The notes under the pieces: generated by a model
The model's input: only the letters and a program-made list of their open reading frames with translations
What the model was told of the DNA's origin: nothing
Databases searched by the model: none
Program-made: the position numbers and the translations under genes
Shown here: piece after piece, positions 26,255 through 34,810 of the stretch
How the letters are laid out: every line of letters begins with the position of its first letter
Position numbering within the stretch: the stretch's first letter is position 1
Assembly (NCBI GenBank): GCA_022651385.1
Contig: JALCQR010000008.1
Coordinates: 97,860-161,859 of the forward strand
Reading direction: 5' to 3'
Origin: Clostridia bacterium
Lineage (GTDB): Bacteria; Bacillota; Clostridia; Lachnospirales; Anaerotignaceae
DNA length: 64,000 nucleotides

Positions 26255-27522
26255 TGGTAGCAGCAGTTCTTTTTATAACCCTTGCGGTACTTATTATTTT
26301 AAACATACCTATTGCTGTTGCTCTTGGTTTATCAAGCGCAGTAACTTTACTATATGCGGGATTCCCTCTTTCATCTGTTCCATCAATATTACAGGCTACG
26401 GTTCAGAAGTTTTCACTTCTTACAATTCCGCTTTTTGTTCTTGCCGGTGCTATTATGGATAAGGGTGGTATTTCAAAAAGACTTATAAATCTTGCAAACA
26501 GCTTGATTGGTCCTGTTTATGGCGGACTTGGCTATGTTTCTGTTATTGCTGCTATGTTTTTTGCCGCAATTTCAGGTTCAGGCACGGCCACCGTTGCTGC
26601 TATGGGTTCAATACTTATTCCCGCAATGACGAAACAAGGATATGACGCAGGTTTCTCCAGTGCGCTTTCCGCTATTTCTGGATCGCTTGGAACTGTAATT
26701 CCCCCAAGCATAACATTTATTATATACGGCATGATAACCGGAGAATCAATCGGAGATCTTTTCCTTGCCGGCATAATTCCAGGCTGTATCTTTGCTGCTA
26801 TACTTTGTATTACAGTTTTTATTCAGGCTAAAAAGTATGGATGGAAAAGTAATGAAAAAAGAGCAAGCAAAAAGGATATTTTAAAATGTTTTGTTGATGC
26901 ACTCTGGGGGTTCATAAGTCCTATAATTGTTCTTGGAGGCATATATGCTGGTATATTTACACCAACAGAGGCAGCATCGGTTGCTGTTGTTTACAGTTTT
27001 ATAATAAGCACTTTTGTTTATAAAGAGCTTAATTTTGAAAAAGTAAGAGCAGCTTTGTTTTCAACAGCAAAAACTACGGGCATTATTCTTCTGATAATAA
27101 TGAATGCAGGTGTATTTTCTTGGGTTCTTACTCAGCAGGGTATCGCCGCACAGCTTACAGAACTTGCAATTGGACTTACATCAAATAAATACATAATGCT
27201 TATCGTAATCAATATTGTATTCCTTGCAGCTGGATGTGTAATGGACAATACAAGTGCAATGTATATTCTTGTGCCAATAATTATGCCTATTGCTCAGGCT
27301 TTAGGAATTAATATGGTTCACCTTGGTGTTGTAATTGTTCTTAATCTTTCTATAGGACAGGTTACTCCTCCTGTCGGGCCAAATCTTTATGTTGCTGCAG
27401 ATATTGGTAAAGTGAAATTCGAGGAAATATGCCACAAGATAGTGCCTCTTCTTATTATGTCTATATTGGCACTCTTTGTAGTAACTTATATACCTGCATT
27501 TTCAACATTTTTTATAAAATAA
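26254..27522 (+). CDS. TRAP transporter large permease (DctM family)
   Basis: 422 residues and about 12 membrane helices. Signatures are AGAIMDKGGISKRLINLANSLIGP, ISGSGTATVAAMGSILIPAM, SLGTVIPPSITFIIYG, FTPTEAASVAVVY and IGQVTPPVGPNLYVA. It is the sodium-coupled channel subunit of the tripartite transporter. AAGGAGGGG precedes the overlapping start. It completes the P-Q-M gene order. Confidence 0.93.
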   Translation: MVAAVLFITLAVLIILNIPIAVALGLSSAVTLLYAGFPLSSVPSILQATVQKFSLLTIPLFVLAGAIMDKGGISKRLINLANSLIGPVYGGLGYVSVIAAMFFAAISGSGTATVAAMGSILIPAMTKQGYDAGFSSALSAISGSLGTVIPPSITFIIYGMITGESIGDLFLAGIIPGCIFAAILCITVFIQAKKYGWKSNEKRASKKDILKCFVDALWGFISPIIVLGGIYAGIFTPTEAASVAVVYSFIISTFVYKELNFEKVRAALFSTAKTTGIILLIIMNAGVFSWVLTQQGIAAQLTELAIGLTSNKYIMLIVINIVFLAAGCVMDNTSAMYILVPIIMPIAQALGINMVHLGVVIVLNLSIGQVTPPVGPNLYVAADIGKVKFEEICHKIVPLLIMSILALFVVTYIPAFSTFFIK

Positions 27523-27664
27523 ACTATTTTATTGAATAAAAAACTTTTGCAAATATTTCGACATAAAAATTTTATAGCTTTAAATTTTACACTTACATTG
27601 TATTTTATAATTGCTAAATGATATAATTTACAAAAAAGAAAATAAAAAAGAGGAGTAATTTATA

Positions 27665-28378
27665 TTGGAAAAAAATATTTTTGATTCACCTATTTCAAAT
27701 AAATCTGTTGTTGACAGAATAGTAGACCAAATTACACAAGCGATAATATCCGGTGACTTAAAACCAGGAGATAAAATACCAACAGAAGTAGAAATCTGCG
27801 AGTCATTGCATGTTGGAAGAAATTCTGTTAGGGAGGCTATTAAAGTATTAGAGACATTTGGAGTTGTATACATAAAGCGAGCAGAAGGAACTTTTGTAAG
27901 CAGTAGTTTTAACAGAAAAATGCTTGACTATATGCTTTATGGAATTATACTTCAAAAAGACTCTAATTGCGAAATAATTGAACTAAGGCATGTTTTCGAT
28001 ATAGGAATACTCTACGATGCTATAGAAAAAATTAATGATGCTAAGATTGCTAAGATTGAGGAAAGTTTAGATGAGATGGAAAAAATATTAGCAAATAAAA
28101 ACGCAACTATTAAAGAAATTTTGGATACAGATCTTTCATTTCATAAAAGCATAATTGATTGTACAAATAATCAACTGCTATCCACAATGTACGATTACAT
28201 TATAAGGCTTACAATTCCTTCACGTATTAAGGCAACAGAGCACATATTTGCAACAGGAAAACGTCAAGTATTTTTGCAGCTTCATAAACAAATGTTTGAA
28301 GTTCTTAAAAATCGTAATAAAAATAAAATTGAAGAAACGGTTAAAAATCATTACATGTTTTGGCGTAATGAAAACTAG
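27665..28378 (+). CDS. GntR-family regulator, FCD type
   Basis: 237 residues from a TTG start with AGGAG 9 nt upstream; no nearby in-frame ATG fits. An N-terminal winged HTH (LKPGDKIPTEVEICESLHVGRNSVREAIKVLETFGVVYIKRAEGTFV) precedes a helical FCD domain with metal/ligand-binding Asp and His positions (DTDLSFHKSI; FLQLHKQMFEVL). FCD regulators sense organic acids related to the pathway they control. It is embedded in the operon between transporter and enzymes and probably represses the whole unit. Confidence 0.88.
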   Translation: MEKNIFDSPISNKSVVDRIVDQITQAIISGDLKPGDKIPTEVEICESLHVGRNSVREAIKVLETFGVVYIKRAEGTFVSSSFNRKMLDYMLYGIILQKDSNCEIIELRHVFDIGILYDAIEKINDAKIAKIEESLDEMEKILANKNATIKEILDTDLSFHKSIIDCTNNQLLSTMYDYIIRLTIPSRIKATEHIFATGKRQVFLQLHKQMFEVLKNRNKNKIEETVKNHYMFWRNEN

Positions 28379-28392
28379 ATGGGAGTCTATAA

Positions 28393-28743
28393 ATGATTAG
28401 AAGAAAAAAAGATATTACTCCTGTGCAGTTATCGAATGTTTTTGGCGGAAACGGCATAGTTATGATGGAAAAACTATTGGATGCCCCAGAAGAAATGCTT
28501 GGAAAAGGAAGAGCTTATGTTCGCCATACACTTACAAAAGGCGTTAGTATAGGCAAACATAAACATGAAAATGAAATGGAATCAATGGTTATTATATCAG
28601 GGCATGCTTTACATATAATAAATGGTGAAAAACAGATTCTTGAACCAGGAGATATTATTGCTGCCATGCCCGGCGATACACACGAGATAGCTTGCTATGG
28701 AGATGAAACTTTGGTTCTTATAGCACAAGTTCTTTTTGAATAA
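28393..28743 (+). CDS. Single-domain cupin protein
   Basis: 116 residues forming one cupin barrel. Motif 1 reads G-x5-H-x-H-x4-E-x6-G in GVSIGKHKHENEMESMVIISG, and motif 2 has PGDTHEI, so three His and one Glu can bind a metal. Small cupins like this act as isomerases, lyases or decarboxylases in organic-acid pathways; substrate unknown. It follows the GntR gene by 14 bp. Confidence 0.82.
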   Translation: MIRRKKDITPVQLSNVFGGNGIVMMEKLLDAPEEMLGKGRAYVRHTLTKGVSIGKHKHENEMESMVIISGHALHIINGEKQILEPGDIIAAMPGDTHEIACYGDETLVLIAQVLFE

Positions 28744-28765
28744 CATCGTCCTACGTATGATGTTG
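28743..28765 (+). promoter_or_regulatory. Candidate internal GntR site
   Basis: AACATC and GATGTT frame a TCCTACGTAT centre in the cupin/BKACE spacer. The words TCCTACG and CGTATGATG match the palindrome upstream of the operon at 23924-23944. It may be a second operator controlling the two enzyme genes downstream. Confidence 0.45.
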
Positions 28766-28786
28766 TTGTTTCGGAGGTAGTAAAAA

Positions 28787-29602
28787 ATGAAAAATAAAGT
28801 AATATTATCTGTAGCAGCAGTTTCCCCAACAGATAAAAATATAAATCCAAAAAAAATTGCGGATGATGTTATTGCATGTTCGAAAGCCGGGGCTGCAATG
28901 GTTCATCTTCATGTTAGGGACTATGAAGGAAACTTGACAAGTAATCTTTCTGTTGTAAAAGAAACTGTAGATTTAATAAAAAAAGAAAGTGACATAATAA
29001 TACAGATATCAACAGGCGGAGTATCAAATCTCACAATTGAGCAAAGATGTGCACCTCTTTATATGGATACAATAGAGGCAACGTCACTTAATGTTGGTTC
29101 GGTTAATTTAGGAAAATCAGTATATTGCAATCCTATTGATGATGTAAAATACTGCGTCGGAAAAATCATTGAAAATAAAATCACACCTGAAGTTGAGGTT
29201 TTTGAGCTTGGAATGATAAATACAACAGAACTTCTTCGCAAAGAATTTTCGTTTAAAAATCCCCTGCTTTACTCTGTTGTACTTGGCCATGAGGGAGCGG
29301 CTCCCGCAACACCAGAAGCACTTTCTGCTATGGTCGGATATCTGCCAAAAAATAAAAATACCCTTTGGGGTATAACACACGCTAACAGGAAGACTTTTGA
29401 TATTATTGCAGCAGCTATTGGCATGGGAGCTTCCGTGGTAAGAATAGGATTTGAAGACAGTGTATATCTAAATGAAAATACAAAGGCCGAAAATAACCTT
29501 CAGATTTTGCAGGCAGTTGTTTCGCTTGTAAATGATATGGATAAAGAACCGGCCACACCTGATGACGCAAGGCAGATACTAAATATTAGAAAGAAGAGAT
29601 GA
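28787..29602 (+). CDS. Beta-keto acid cleavage enzyme (BKACE, DUF849 family)
   Basis: 271 residues and a TIM-barrel. The zinc-binding H-x-H is visible in AAMVHLHVRD, the central STGG in IIQISTGG, and the conserved late Glu/Arg region in VVRIGFEDSVYL. Family members such as Kce use acetyl-CoA to split a beta-keto acid into acetoacetate and an acyl-CoA. The substrate is set by side chains that cannot be judged here. It lies between the cupin and GarR-like genes, so a beta-keto acid intermediate is expected in the pathway. CGGAGG precedes the ATG. Confidence 0.85.
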   Translation: MKNKVILSVAAVSPTDKNINPKKIADDVIACSKAGAAMVHLHVRDYEGNLTSNLSVVKETVDLIKKESDIIIQISTGGVSNLTIEQRCAPLYMDTIEATSLNVGSVNLGKSVYCNPIDDVKYCVGKIIENKITPEVEVFELGMINTTELLRKEFSFKNPLLYSVVLGHEGAAPATPEALSAMVGYLPKNKNTLWGITHANRKTFDIIAAAIGMGASVVRIGFEDSVYLNENTKAENNLQILQAVVSLVNDMDKEPATPDDARQILNIRKKR

Positions 29603-29606
29603 TTTT

Positions 29607-30491
29607 ATGAAAAAAATCGGATTTATTGGACTGGGAATAATGGGAAAACCAATGGTAAGAAATCTTTTAAAAGCCGGACAAGATGTTACGGTTTTTGACA
29701 GAGACAGTAAAAGTACGGACATTATGGTTTCAGAAGGAGCAAAAACAGCAAGCACTGCTGAAATAGGTGAAATATGTGATGTGATTTTTTTGTCACTTCC
29801 AAATGGAAAAATAGTTTCAAGTGTGATTTTTGGAGACAACGGTCTGACTTCAAAAATTAAAAAAGGTGCAATAATTGTTGATACAAGCTCTATTTTGCCA
29901 ACAGAAGCCCAAAAAATATCTAAAGATATAAAACAGTTTGGTGCCGAATATATAGATTCACCTGTAAGCGGCGGAGAACCAAAAGCAATTGACGGTACGC
30001 TTGCAGTTATGTGCGGCGGAGAAAAAGATGCATTTGAAAAAGTTAAGCCTCTTCTTCTTATGATAGGCGCATCAACAGTACTTGTTGGCGGGTCAGGTAG
30101 CGGTTGTGTTACAAAACTGGCTAATCAGATAATCGTTAACAATACAATAGCTGCTATTTCAGAAGCCTTTGTACTGGCCGCAAAAGCAGGTGCAAAACCA
30201 CTTAAGGTTTATGAAGCTATAAAAGGCGGTCTTGCTGGAAGCACTGTTCTTGACGCAAAGGTACCTATGATAGCTGAAAGAAATTTCGTTCCAGGAGGAA
30301 AAATTGCTATAAACCACAAAGATATTAAAAACGTTATTGATGCGGCACATGCCCTTGATGTACCAGTTCCTATTACTAGCCAGTTATTTGAAATTTTCCA
30401 GGCATTAAAAGTTCAAGGACTTATGGATGAAGACCACGCAGCAATAGTTAAGTACTTTGAACGTCTTGCAAATGTGGAAGTAAAAGCATAA
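29607..30491 (+). CDS. garR: Tartronate semialdehyde reductase-like beta-hydroxyacid dehydrogenase
   Basis: 294 residues, full length for the beta-hydroxyacid dehydrogenase family: NAD(P)-binding GFIGLGIMGKPM, substrate loop SPVSGGEPKAIDGTLAVM, catalytic Lys in VTKLANQII and the GGLAGSTVLDAKVPM segment typical of GarR. The enzyme would reduce 2-hydroxy-3-oxopropionate to D-glycerate or oxidise a related beta-hydroxy acid. It begins 4 bp after the BKACE stop and is the last gene of the operon. Confidence 0.82.
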   Translation: MKKIGFIGLGIMGKPMVRNLLKAGQDVTVFDRDSKSTDIMVSEGAKTASTAEIGEICDVIFLSLPNGKIVSSVIFGDNGLTSKIKKGAIIVDTSSILPTEAQKISKDIKQFGAEYIDSPVSGGEPKAIDGTLAVMCGGEKDAFEKVKPLLLMIGASTVLVGGSGSGCVTKLANQIIVNNTIAAISEAFVLAAKAGAKPLKVYEAIKGGLAGSTVLDAKVPMIAERNFVPGGKIAINHKDIKNVIDAAHALDVPVPITSQLFEIFQALKVQGLMDEDHAAIVKYFERLANVEVKA

Positions 30492-30734
30492 AATATATTT
30501 TTTAGTAATTTATCAGTGTTTTTATTAAGTTATGAATTTTTTTAGTATAATGTTGTTTTATATGAAAAATATGAATTTAAACAATTATTGTATTATACTT
30601 TGCCGGAGATATAATAGGTAGATATAAGTTTATATTACATACAGAGTTTAGGCGAAAACCTATTCATAAATTAAAGTTTTTATAGTATTTTGTCTTGGCT
30701 ATGATAATAAAGACTATTTAATGGAGCTATGTAA

Positions 30735-30800
30735 TTTCTCGGCATATAAAAAGAGCATTTATCACTAACCTAATGTTTAAGTGATGGATGCTCTTTATTG
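30735..30800 (+). repeat. Dispersed hairpin/terminator element, copy 1
   Basis: TTTCTCGGCA, an A-rich run, then AAGAGCATTTATCACT ... AGTGATGGATGCTCTTT forms a long hairpin ending in T-rich sequence. The same arrangement recurs at 61903-61970, with sequence similarity extending into the left flank (TTTCTCGGC). It could terminate the catabolic operon, but the shared flank suggests a small repeated element. Confidence 0.65.
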
Positions 30801-30806
30801 CTTAAT

Positions 30807-30884
30807 TTTCATCTTTTGAAGGTACTGTGTCAACGTGTAAACCTCTGTAATTCTTCCCCCATACCAAATATTTGAGACATATAC
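30807..30884 (-). pseudogene. Decayed partial copy of the ferredoxin gene
   Basis: The plus-strand sequence TTTCATCTTTTGAAGGTA, then TGTGTCAACG and TAAACCTCTG, then CCCCCATAC-x-AAATA-x-T and GACATA matches the ferredoxin gene segment at about 23064-23146 with small indels. It corresponds to the middle of the protein (after the cluster motif to before the last cysteine) and has no start or stop of its own. Confidence 0.75.
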
Positions 30885-30904
30885 ATGCTTCAGGAATTTC
30901 TATA

Positions 30905-31621
30905 TCACATATATAGAAGCACATCTATGGTACGGCGAACAGCTTCTTCATCATGCATACAAATACTGGTATAAAGTCTTTCATGCATTTTTTCATAATC
31001 GATGTTGGAGTTTTTTTCAAAATACCGTCTTCGGTTAATAAGGGATACGATATGTTTTGTAACCAGTTTCTGAATCATAAAATAGATTTCTTCAAAAAGA
31101 CGGTTGTGTGATATATGAACAATCTGGGAATGAAAATCAAAATCCGCATTAACCAGCTGGCAAAAATTCTCATCGGTGTCATCAAGGTTTGATTTGTCGA
31201 ACATTTGACGATAGTTATCAAGGTATTGTTTTAGTACATTCAGTTCTTCACTGGTTGCCAGTGAGGCAGCTTTTACAGCACTTTCTTTTTCAATGATACG
31301 GCGCATTTCCCGTATGTCATCAATCCTGTCTTCACTGGCATAAAAATCAACTATTTCATTTAACACTGGGTAAATTGAAAAATTACGGACAAATGACCCC
31401 TCTCCGACACGTGTATCAATCACTCCCAAAGTACTAAGTTTTTGGAGTGCCATACGTACGCTCAGGCGATTTACCCCATACATTTTGGCAATCTCCGTTT
31501 CAGAGGGAAGCTTATCTCCTGCTTTCCAGTTACCATTTAAAATTTGCTGTTTCAGCGCATCTCCGATTTGATCTACAACGGAGATGCGTTCAATTTTTTG
31601 AGAGTTTTGATTTTCCTGCAT
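30905..31621 (-). CDS. GntR-family regulator, FCD type
   Basis: 238 residues: a winged HTH (WKAGDKLPSETEIAKMYGVNRLSVRMALQKLSTLGVIDTRVGEGSFV) and an FCD domain (DFHSQIVHISHN, with late His/Glu positions). It is the third gene on the strand of the APC permease and dehydratase and has its own promoter. It probably senses the substrate or product of that pair. It is only distantly similar to the other GntR protein in the window. Confidence 0.87.
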   Translation of the reverse strand: MQENQNSQKIERISVVDQIGDALKQQILNGNWKAGDKLPSETEIAKMYGVNRLSVRMALQKLSTLGVIDTRVGEGSFVRNFSIYPVLNEIVDFYASEDRIDDIREMRRIIEKESAVKAASLATSEELNVLKQYLDNYRQMFDKSNLDDTDENFCQLVNADFDFHSQIVHISHNRLFEEIYFMIQKLVTKHIVSLINRRRYFEKNSNIDYEKMHERLYTSICMHDEEAVRRTIDVLLYM

Positions 31622-31657
31622 TCCTATCCATCTGCTCCATTTCCTAAAATTAATTTA

Positions 31658-31686
31658 ATTATACCTTAAAGCAGACATAAATTCAA
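31658..31686 (-). promoter_or_regulatory. Promoter of the second GntR gene
   Basis: TTGAAT (31686-31681), a 17-bp spacer and TATAAT (31663-31658) on the minus strand, 37 nt before the ATG. Confidence 0.7.
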
Positions 31687-31789
31687 TTCGCACATTTTTA
31701 AAATATAAAAATATGATAAAAGTTGATAAAATACAGATTTTGACCTTATAAAAGGATTTTGACTAAATTCGTATATCTCGATTAAAATT

Positions 31790-33007
31790 TCAGGCCATTG
31801 TCCATGACTTTGTACTGCCGTCGATCGTAACTTTTTCAACTGATTCCCTGTCGTTTAGGACAAAATCTGAAAGTTCTTGTCCTAATCCCGGCTTATCGGG
31901 AACTTTAAAGCGTCCGTCAATAGGCTGATAATCATATTTGCAGAGTTTAATATGGCTGTGAACCAAATTGCACTGATGATGTTCGTGGATAATGAAATTT
32001 GGAATGGCTGCTTCCATCTGCAGGCTTGCTGCGGTGCTGATTGGGGAACCGCAAGCATGAATTTGAATGGCAACATCGTAAGTATATGCCATATCGCAAA
32101 CCTTTTTTACCTCAGTAAAGCCACCACATGTACCCATATCTGGCTGTGCAATCTGCAGGCTGTTTGTCTCAAAGTATTTTGCATACTGCCAGCGGGTATA
32201 GATTCGCTCGCCACTTGCAATAGGCATCTGAATTTTCTGAGCCAAGCGTTCTGCGGTATGTGGGTCCGGCGTATTCGGTTCCTCAAAATAGAAAATATTG
32301 TACGGTTTAACTGCTTCCGCCAACTGAATAGCAGAGTTAACATCAAGAAAGCTGTGGTTTTCCATAATTATATCCACATTCGGGCCAACAGCCTTGCGCA
32401 CGGCAGCTACTCTGTCAACAACTATTTTCAGATTTTTAGGCGTAAGCAAAGTTGTCCTGTCTTTGTCTGTAAAGCCGCCCTCACTTGGGTTTTCTTTAAA
32501 TGTGAAGAAATCAACTTTGATTGCGTCATATCCCTGATTTATTGCACGCTTTGCCGCGCCGACATAATCTTCAATAGTAAACATACCGCTCATTGTGTTT
32601 TTCCAACCGAACTGCAGCTGTGAAGCATAGGTACGCAGATTATCATTAAGCTTGCCACCCAGAAGTGTATAGATTGGCACATTGAAATATTTGCCTTTAA
32701 TATCCCACAGAGCAATGTCGATGGCGCTCATACCAGCAGTGAAAACACCGCCGCCATTCTGCCCCCAAAAGGTGGTACGGTACATCTTGTCCCAAATTTT
32801 TTCATTTTCAAGCGGATTCATACCTATTACTATATTTGCCAAGTCCTGAACCATGCCGAAAGCAGCTGTTGAGCCAACACCATATGCCATGGCGGCCTCT
32901 CCGTCACCGTAAATTCCCTCGTCGGTGTAAACGCGGCAGAGGATAGGATGGATAGATGGATTTTCTTTATCCTTTACGTGAAAAACATCAATTTTTGTAA
33001 TTTTCAT
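31790..33007 (-). CDS. Enolase-superfamily (mandelate racemase-like) sugar-acid dehydratase
   Basis: 405 residues. N-terminal capping domain (VYTDEGIYGDGEA) and barrel domain with metal ligands in VDIIMENHSF, FYFEEPN and IASGERIYTR, and an active-site His in IQIHACGSP. Length and these motifs place it with the ManD/galactonate-gluconate dehydratase branch (RspA-like), which removes water from a sugar acid to give a 2-keto-3-deoxy acid. The exact substrate cannot be read from the sequence. It is paired with an APC permease and a GntR regulator. Confidence 0.82.
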   Translation of the reverse strand: MKITKIDVFHVKDKENPSIHPILCRVYTDEGIYGDGEAAMAYGVGSTAAFGMVQDLANIVIGMNPLENEKIWDKMYRTTFWGQNGGGVFTAGMSAIDIALWDIKGKYFNVPIYTLLGGKLNDNLRTYASQLQFGWKNTMSGMFTIEDYVGAAKRAINQGYDAIKVDFFTFKENPSEGGFTDKDRTTLLTPKNLKIVVDRVAAVRKAVGPNVDIIMENHSFLDVNSAIQLAEAVKPYNIFYFEEPNTPDPHTAERLAQKIQMPIASGERIYTRWQYAKYFETNSLQIAQPDMGTCGGFTEVKKVCDMAYTYDVAIQIHACGSPISTAASLQMEAAIPNFIIHEHHQCNLVHSHIKLCKYDYQPIDGRFKVPDKPGLGQELSDFVLNDRESVEKVTIDGSTKSWTMA

Positions 33008-33045
33008 AATAAATATTGTTCCTTTCGTAATAGTTTATTTTGTTA

Positions 33046-34386
33046 TTAATCAAGTATGTTTTCTGTTTTAATATGAGTCTTTCCGGAACTGTGACGCACA
33101 ATTGCATACACAAAGCAGACAATAATAGCTACAATGTTGAAAATGGCAAGTGACAAGGTCAGGCTTTTGAGAGAATAAAACATAATAACCGCCTGAGCTA
33201 TGCACGCAATTATAAGAACCAAATAAAGCATGCCACTGCTCATATGCATGGAAGACTTTGCCCATTTTTTTGGCATTTTTGTAGGAAGTTTAAAAATAGC
33301 ATAAAACAGCAGAAATTGGAAAACCGAAGTAACAACCATGATATTGCTGACAATGGTGCTGACAGAAAATCCCATCAAAATTGGAATAATTGCAACCACC
33401 AGCTGAATAGTCAGGACCAGAACCGGAGCGCCATGGCGGTTGGTTTTGCCGAAGACTTCCGGAAGCCAGCCATCCTTTGTGGCCTGCATATAAGGGCCTA
33501 CGGCCATGCCGTAAGTGGAATTCATAGAAGTTGCCAAAGCCATAATCGGAGCACCAATCATAAAAGCGTAAAATACAGGAGTTGAAAACATTGCTCTGGC
33601 CGCCAACGTTAAAGGCTGACCGGCAACCTTGTCCAGCGGAAGAATGGCGACATCTGCAAGTGCAGCACCGCAATACAGAACAAACAACACCGGAATAACG
33701 GCCAGCATTGCACGCGGAAGGTCTCGGGTTGGATTTTTTGCCATTCCTCCGTAGTTAACAGTCAGTTTATAGCCTTGGCATGAATAGATGAGTATCATCA
33801 CTGCAGAGATAAATCCCGTCCCTCCCCCAGCAAGAAAATCTTTATTGCTGAATTGAAGGGGAACAGATACGTCGCCTTTTACACAACCAACAACAGTAAA
33901 TCCAAATAAAGCAACTACCAAAATCGCTGACATTACTTTTTGCAGAGTTGCCATATTTTTGGTTCCCATAAGATTAATGACATAAAACAGGAAAATTCCG
34001 ACAATTGAGGAGACGATCTGGCCGACACCAGGAAACATAGAATGAATGTAAATACCCAACGCAGTCCCATATAGAGACATCGTTAGCATCTGTAGGAAAA
34101 AACTGATGATAAACATTCCACCAATCTTTTCACCGCCCAGGCTTCTTATAATGGAATAGTCACCACCTGAAAATTTAGTAACAGAAGAGAAAATGATCTC
34201 TGGAAGATTTATAACCAAACCCAAAAGAATGGCAACAAAATACGCAAGCCACACAGAGTATCCTGTCAGCCCAATTGCCGGTCCAATGGTAGTTATGATA
34301 CCGGCACCAATAACCTGTCCGATTCCCAATGCCCAGAGCTCACCTAACCCCAATGACCCATTATGAACCTTTTTTTCATCTGACAT
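33046..34386 (-). CDS. APC-superfamily permease
   Basis: 446 residues and 12 membrane segments. The first helix carries GELWALGIGQVIGAGIITTIG (unwound GxG helix of APC carriers), followed by GGDYSIIRSLGGEKIGG. The family imports amino acids or other small zwitterions/acids with protons or by exchange. The pairing with a sugar-acid dehydratase suggests the substrate may be an acid or amino-acid conjugate. It is the first gene of the minus-strand unit; a good promoter lies 80 bp upstream. Confidence 0.85.
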   Translation of the reverse strand: MSDEKKVHNGSLGLGELWALGIGQVIGAGIITTIGPAIGLTGYSVWLAYFVAILLGLVINLPEIIFSSVTKFSGGDYSIIRSLGGEKIGGMFIISFFLQMLTMSLYGTALGIYIHSMFPGVGQIVSSIVGIFLFYVINLMGTKNMATLQKVMSAILVVALFGFTVVGCVKGDVSVPLQFSNKDFLAGGGTGFISAVMILIYSCQGYKLTVNYGGMAKNPTRDLPRAMLAVIPVLFVLYCGAALADVAILPLDKVAGQPLTLAARAMFSTPVFYAFMIGAPIMALATSMNSTYGMAVGPYMQATKDGWLPEVFGKTNRHGAPVLVLTIQLVVAIIPILMGFSVSTIVSNIMVVTSVFQFLLFYAIFKLPTKMPKKWAKSSMHMSSGMLYLVLIIACIAQAVIMFYSLKSLTLSLAIFNIVAIIVCFVYAIVRHSSGKTHIKTENILD

Positions 34387-34464
34387 AGTAATACAGCCCC
34401 CTTATTTTTTTCTTGTACTGTTTTTTGCTTACCTATCGGTTTGTTCGGTTGTTCGCTATGTAAT

Positions 34465-34493
34465 AGAATATCATTTTTAGGTTTCTATGTCAA
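34465..34493 (-). promoter_or_regulatory. Promoter of the permease/dehydratase unit
   Basis: TTGACA (34493-34488), a 17-bp spacer and TATTCT (34470-34465). Just downstream a CGGTTTGTTCGGTTGTT direct repeat (34433-34455 region, read on the plus strand) could be a regulator site. Confidence 0.7.
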
Positions 34494-34502
34494 TACAGAG
34501 TT

Positions 34503-34704
34503 CTACTTTTCGGTGCCTTCCAATGTTACTGAGTTTTCATCCGAATCATCAACATACATATCGTCGGCAAAATCGTAGCTTTACAGATGAGCTGCCATCG
34601 TCGGTATACGAATCATCCCATAAACTGCCTTTTATGTCTATCCATGTAGATTTTTTCAATGAAAGTAATATATTTTCTTTTGTCTCTATGGTTTTTTTGA
34701 ACAT
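34503..34704 (-). pseudogene. Frameshifted remnant related to the DUF2628 protein tail
   Basis: On the minus strand one frame reads from an ATG (34704) through STWIDIKGSLWDDSYTDDGS; after a frameshift another reads DFADDMYVDDSDENSVTLEG and stops at TAG 34503. The second part aligns with DFAHMYVANSDEDSVTLGGT of the DUF2628 protein at 57239-58282, and the nucleotide match is also plain (CCAATGTTACTGA, TCATCCGAAT, CATACATAT, GCAAAATCG). It is a decayed relative or partial duplicate. Confidence 0.7.
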
Positions 34705-34810
34705 TCTGTTATTGTATTTTTATTCCTCCTTATGTTTTTACTAATATGTTCAATGCGTATTTTTTTTACACATAAGGATAATATTTGAATAAAAGTCACT
34801 AAAGGCAACG

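Noticed and set aside
31734..31765. ATTTTGAC direct repeat between the GntR and dehydratase genes
   Set aside because: Only two copies in very AT-rich DNA, on the far side of the GntR promoter; could be chance.
31952..32623. 223-codon plus-strand frame inside the dehydratase gene
   Set aside because: It is antisense to a clear enolase-superfamily gene; composition is the mirror of that coding sequence.
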